Positions 6,376 through 8,401 of a DNA stretch of 8,401 nucleotides are shown in pieces. The notes beneath the pieces were generated by a model. That model searched no databases. It was given only the letters and a program-made list of their open reading frames with translations, and was not told the DNA's origin. Made by a program: the position numbers and the translations under genes. Source of the DNA: Lutispora sp. (GTDB lineage Bacteria; Bacillota; Clostridia; Lutisporales; Lutisporaceae); the NCBI GenBank assembly GCA_030834765.1, contig JAUQXG010000446.1, positions 1 through 8,401 on the forward strand, written 5' to 3'. Within the stretch, counting starts at the first letter, position 1. Every line of letters begins with the position of its first letter.

Positions 6376-7119
6376 CTAAGCCTTCCACCCACAAGTAGTT
6401 TCTTCTAATATGTCTATTAAAACAAACAATACAAAGCCAAAAAGACTTATGGCAACAATTCCTGCATACATTCCTAAATAATCTATTCTGCCCCACGCAT
6501 CCAGTATATAGTATCCTATTCCCAACTGTGTTCCATATCCCTCGGCAAAAAATAATATGGAAAGAGCCGTTCCTATTGAAAGCCTTAAATTTGTGAGCAT
6601 GGCTGGCAATATAGAGGGTAATGTTATGTATCTGAATATTTGAAGTTTTGAGGCTCCAAGGCTTTTTATTGGATTGTAAGTTTCCTGGGATATATGAAGC
6701 ACTGCATCTCTTACAGCAATTATTACTTGAAATACCAATATTAACACGATAATTGTAACCTTTGAGGAATCCCCTAAGCCCAGAAGCAGCATGACTACCG
6801 GCAATAAAGCTGTCTTCGGTATAGGATATGTAAAATAAACCAAGGGATTCAAGAGTTTATTCCATGACTCTGAATAGGCCATTAATAAGCCGAGCAACAT
6901 GCCCAGCACAAGAGATATTCCAACGCCCAATATCACTCTGTACAAGCTGACTAAAATATGAATATGGAGCCTGCTGTCATAAAGGTTGTTAAGATTCATA
7001 TATACGTCAAGTGGAGTAGGAAGCACTCTCATATCAACGATTACAGCCAGTAGATACCATATTACATTGATCATTAAAAAGCCTTGTAAAAATAGCTTTA
7101 TTTTGTCTTTAGCTTTCAT
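6376..7119 (-). CDS. NitT/TauT-family ABC transporter permease
   Basis: Inner-membrane subunit of an ABC importer of the nitrate/sulfonate/taurine/hydroxymethylpyrimidine type (SsuC/TauC/ThiX relatives). The 247-aa product has about six hydrophobic segments, the family pattern YPIPKTALLPVVMLLLGLGD (98-117) and the EAA coupling-loop motif SLGASKLQIFRYITLPSILP (153-172), which docks on the ATPase. It lies between the ATPase and U32 genes. ATG at 7119 was chosen because MKAKDKIKLFLQGFL is the usual start just ahead of the first helix; an in-frame ATG at 7131 would add MDIS, but that codon is buried in the leader stem, has no Shine-Dalgarno sequence, and the same four residues precede the U32 start by duplication. 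The gene is flanked by the two direct repeats, so recombination between them could delete it. Confidence 0.92.
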   Translation of the reverse strand: MKAKDKIKLFLQGFLMINVIWYLLAVIVDMRVLPTPLDVYMNLNNLYDSRLHIHILVSLYRVILGVGISLVLGMLLGLLMAYSESWNKLLNPLVYFTYPIPKTALLPVVMLLLGLGDSSKVTIIVLILVFQVIIAVRDAVLHISQETYNPIKSLGASKLQIFRYITLPSILPAMLTNLRLSIGTALSILFFAEGYGTQLGIGYYILDAWGRIDYLGMYAGIVAISLFGFVLFVLIDILEETTCGWKA

Positions 7120-7229
7120 ACTTATGTCCATGCTTTAAGTTGCATAAAATCCCATGAAAGCTCTAGCATGGACCCGTCACCGCCCTTATATTTTTTAGTA
7201 ATTTCTTTCAGACTTTCCATCCTCTTTTG
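7116..7229 (-). repeat. Direct repeat copy B: duplicated leader before the permease gene
   Basis: Upstream partner of the repeat at 6251-6375. It spans the start codon of the permease, the ATPase-permease gap and the last seven or so codons of the ATPase gene (through 7229). Because the ATPase tail is still coding here and only a scar in copy A, copy B probably represents the ancestral junction and copy A the derived one. The two copies stand in direct orientation about 865 bp apart, with exactly the permease gene between them. Confidence 0.9.
7117..7187 (-). promoter_or_regulatory. Structured leader with hairpin-separated ribosome binding site (permease copy)
   Basis: In minus-strand order: Shine-Dalgarno AAGGGCGGTGA (7187-7177, two changes from copy A and weaker), CGG, arm GTCCATGC (7173-7166), a 32-nt interior, arm GCATGGAC (7133-7126), ATAAGT, then the permease ATG (7119). 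The interior keeps the small hairpin TTCAT/ATG-C-AA (7158-7154 with 7145-7140) with the same 8-nt loop size and bulge as copy A, and a T-A pair where copy A has T-G. The extra 7-bp hairpin of copy A is absent. Linear spacing from the Shine-Dalgarno sequence to ATG is 57 nt; folded, about 9-12 nt. A 15-codon leader ORF (7169-7122) has ideal spacing to the same Shine-Dalgarno sequence and stops 2 nt before the permease ATG, so coupled re-initiation is an alternative. Confidence 0.6.
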
Positions 7230-7963
7230 CTGATGCTCCTAATATAGGATGACAATTTGAGATATTCCTCATTTTGTCTCAGGTCCTCTGTGTTGAAAAG
7301 AGGGTTGTCAATGGTTTCTATTATAGCTCCAGGGCAATGGGACATGATAACAATCTTTTTTCCCATATAAATAGCTTCTTCAATGCTGTGGGTAACAAAA
7401 ACTGTAGTAGGCTTGTATTGATTCCATACATCAATAAAAAGCTCTTGGGCCTCTTCCCTTGTAAGTGCATCTAAGGCGGAGAAGGGTTCATCCATGAGCA
7501 GCAAATCTGGGTTCATGATAAAAGCTCGGGCGATTGCAACTCTTTGTTTTTGACCTCCGCTTAGTTCTTTTGGATATCTATCCTTTAAATCCTGTATATT
7601 TAATTTATCCATTATATATTCCATTCTCTCAATTAATTTGCTATCTATTATCCTCTTCTTAATCTTAAGAGAGAGAAGACAATTCTTCTCCACATTCTTC
7701 CAGGGAAGCAATCCAAAGTTTTGAGGGATAAAGCCAATATCATGAACTTTGGGATTCAATGTTGTTCCATTTAAAGTAACGATTCCATCATAGTCCTTGA
7801 TTATTCCGCTTAACACATGCAAAAGTGTAGATTTGCCACAGCCTGAAGGTCCTATCACAGCAATAATATCCCCTGTCTCAATCTTCATGGCAACAGGGCC
7901 CAAGGCATGTACCATATTCCTATTGGATTTATAGTTTACAGAGAGATTTTCTATATTAAGCAT
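7208..7963 (-). CDS. NitT/TauT-family ABC transporter ATP-binding protein
   Basis: Cytoplasmic ATPase subunit (251 aa) that powers the importer made with the neighbouring permease and binding protein; family SsuB/TauB/ThiZ. All nucleotide-binding motifs are intact: Walker A GPSGCGKST (38-46), Q-loop Q81 in IPQNFGLLPW, a phrase typical of this family, signature LSGGQ (134-138), Walker B LLLMDEP (154-160), D-loop SALD (162-165) and switch H192 in FVTHSIEEA. Start ATG at 7963 has GGAGG 5 nt upstream (7973-7969). It follows the binding-protein stop by 16 nt. Its last codons, ending GWKV-stop, are included in direct repeat copy B. Confidence 0.95.
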   Translation of the reverse strand: MLNIENLSVNYKSNRNMVHALGPVAMKIETGDIIAVIGPSGCGKSTLLHVLSGIIKDYDGIVTLNGTTLNPKVHDIGFIPQNFGLLPWKNVEKNCLLSLKIKKRIIDSKLIERMEYIMDKLNIQDLKDRYPKELSGGQKQRVAIARAFIMNPDLLLMDEPFSALDALTREEAQELFIDVWNQYKPTTVFVTHSIEEAIYMGKKIVIMSHCPGAIIETIDNPLFNTEDLRQNEEYLKLSSYIRSISKRGWKV

Positions 7964-7979
7964 GGGTACCTCCAGAAAA

Positions 7980-8401
7980 TTATTGAATGCCTATATCGCT
8001 CATTAAATCTTTTGGATTTAAATCTTTCTTTAATAGCTTGCTCCTTGTTGCCCAATCTATCACAGATTGAATGTCAGCCTCTATAGGAAGTATATTTTTT
8101 CTAAACTTAGGAAGCTCAATTTTACCCTTCATGTCTTCAGGGTAACCTACTGTTTTTATAATAATATCCTCATATTCTGATATCGCTGTGCTGTTTACAT
8201 AATCTACAGCTTCATTATAGGCTTTGAAGAAATCTTTGATTTCTGTGGCTTTGGCACTAATAGACTCTTGGGTAAATGCTGTCACAGAAGTATATATTCC
8301 TGCATCATTGGCATTTCCAAGGACAATTCCCCCATCCTTAATAGCAAGAGTGGAAAAGGGTTCTGGCAAAAGAGCTGCATCTACTTTGCCGGTGCGCAGC
8401 A
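7980..8401 (-). CDS. NitT/TauT-type substrate-binding protein (NMT1/THI5-like), 5' end off the window
   Basis: C-terminal 139 codons of an extracytoplasmic solute-binding protein of the SsuA/TauA/NMT1 type. The frame stays open to the right edge: residues LRTGKVDAALLPEPFSTLA precede and include the TTG at 8369, and the G-K-V-D-A-A-x-x-x-P-E-P phrase is a family landmark that lies well inside the mature protein, so the true start, lipoprotein signal and N-terminal lobe are outside. The rest (YTSVTAFTQESIS, DFFKAYNEAVDYVN, ending DLMSDIGIQ) matches the usual second lobe and C-terminal helix. As the first visible gene of the cluster it supplies specificity for the importer, but the ligand-binding residues needed to guess the substrate are mostly missing. 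Relatives bind sulfonates, taurine, thiamine precursors, pyrimidines or other small compounds. Confidence 0.9.
   Translation of the reverse strand, partial: LRTGKVDAALLPEPFSTLAIKDGGIVLGNANDAGIYTSVTAFTQESISAKATEIKDFFKAYNEAVDYVNSTAISEYEDIIIKTVGYPEDMKGKIELPKFRKNILPIEADIQSVIDWATRSKLLKKDLNPKDLMSDIGIQ

Noticed and set aside
6251..7229. Known riboswitch classes (TPP, purine, SAM, THF, guanidine I/II, T-box) for the duplicated leader
   Set aside because: Signature sequences of these classes, as far as I can recall them, are not present; the three-way-junction shape alone does not identify a class. An Rfam scan would settle this.

Overview
The window looks like a chromosomal segment of a low-GC Bacillota, most likely a member of the Clostridia. 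Support comes from the AT-rich sequence, strong GGAGG-type ribosome binding sites, the tadA/tRNA-Ser neighbourhood, a tandem-type U32 protein, and family-level similarity of every recognisable protein to clostridial types. The species cannot be named from the sequence alone. No IS element, integrase, phage gene or CRISPR array is visible.

Left part (1-2563): a beta-lactamase-fold serine hydrolase runs off the left edge (+ strand). It converges on a minus-strand unit made of tadA (tRNA adenosine deaminase) and, 9 nt downstream, tRNA-Ser(CGA) with an encoded CCA end; this unit closes with an intrinsic terminator at 839-882. tadA and an EamA/DMT-family exporter (+ strand) diverge from a 206-bp region that carries a plausible sigma-A-type promoter for each.

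Right part (2595-8401): a long minus-strand gene cluster, apparently one operon. In transcription order it holds a NitT/TauT-type substrate-binding protein (cut by the right edge), its ATPase, its permease, a two-domain U32-family protein, a class III PLP aminotransferase, a possible 43-codon ORF, a 49-aa unknown protein with a very strong Shine-Dalgarno sequence, and an intrinsic terminator at 2597-2625. The transporter probably brings in a small organic nitrogen or sulfur compound, and the aminotransferase could act on it or on a breakdown product. The substrate cannot be read from the sequence, and the U32 protein's link to the rest is unknown.

The most unusual thing is a duplicated leader of about 115-125 bp, one copy in front of the permease gene (7116-7229) and one in front of the U32 gene (6251-6375), so that the two copies flank the permease gene as direct repeats. 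Both copies keep a Shine-Dalgarno sequence, an identical 8-bp stem, a small inner hairpin with a wobble/Watson-Crick exchange, and the ATG right after the stem; the upstream copy also includes the end of the ATPase gene. The linear distance from the Shine-Dalgarno sequence to the start codon is far too long (57 and 74 nt), but folding the stem would shorten it to about 9-12 nt. A short SD-led leader ORF in each copy offers a competing explanation by translational coupling. It matches no riboswitch class that I recognise.
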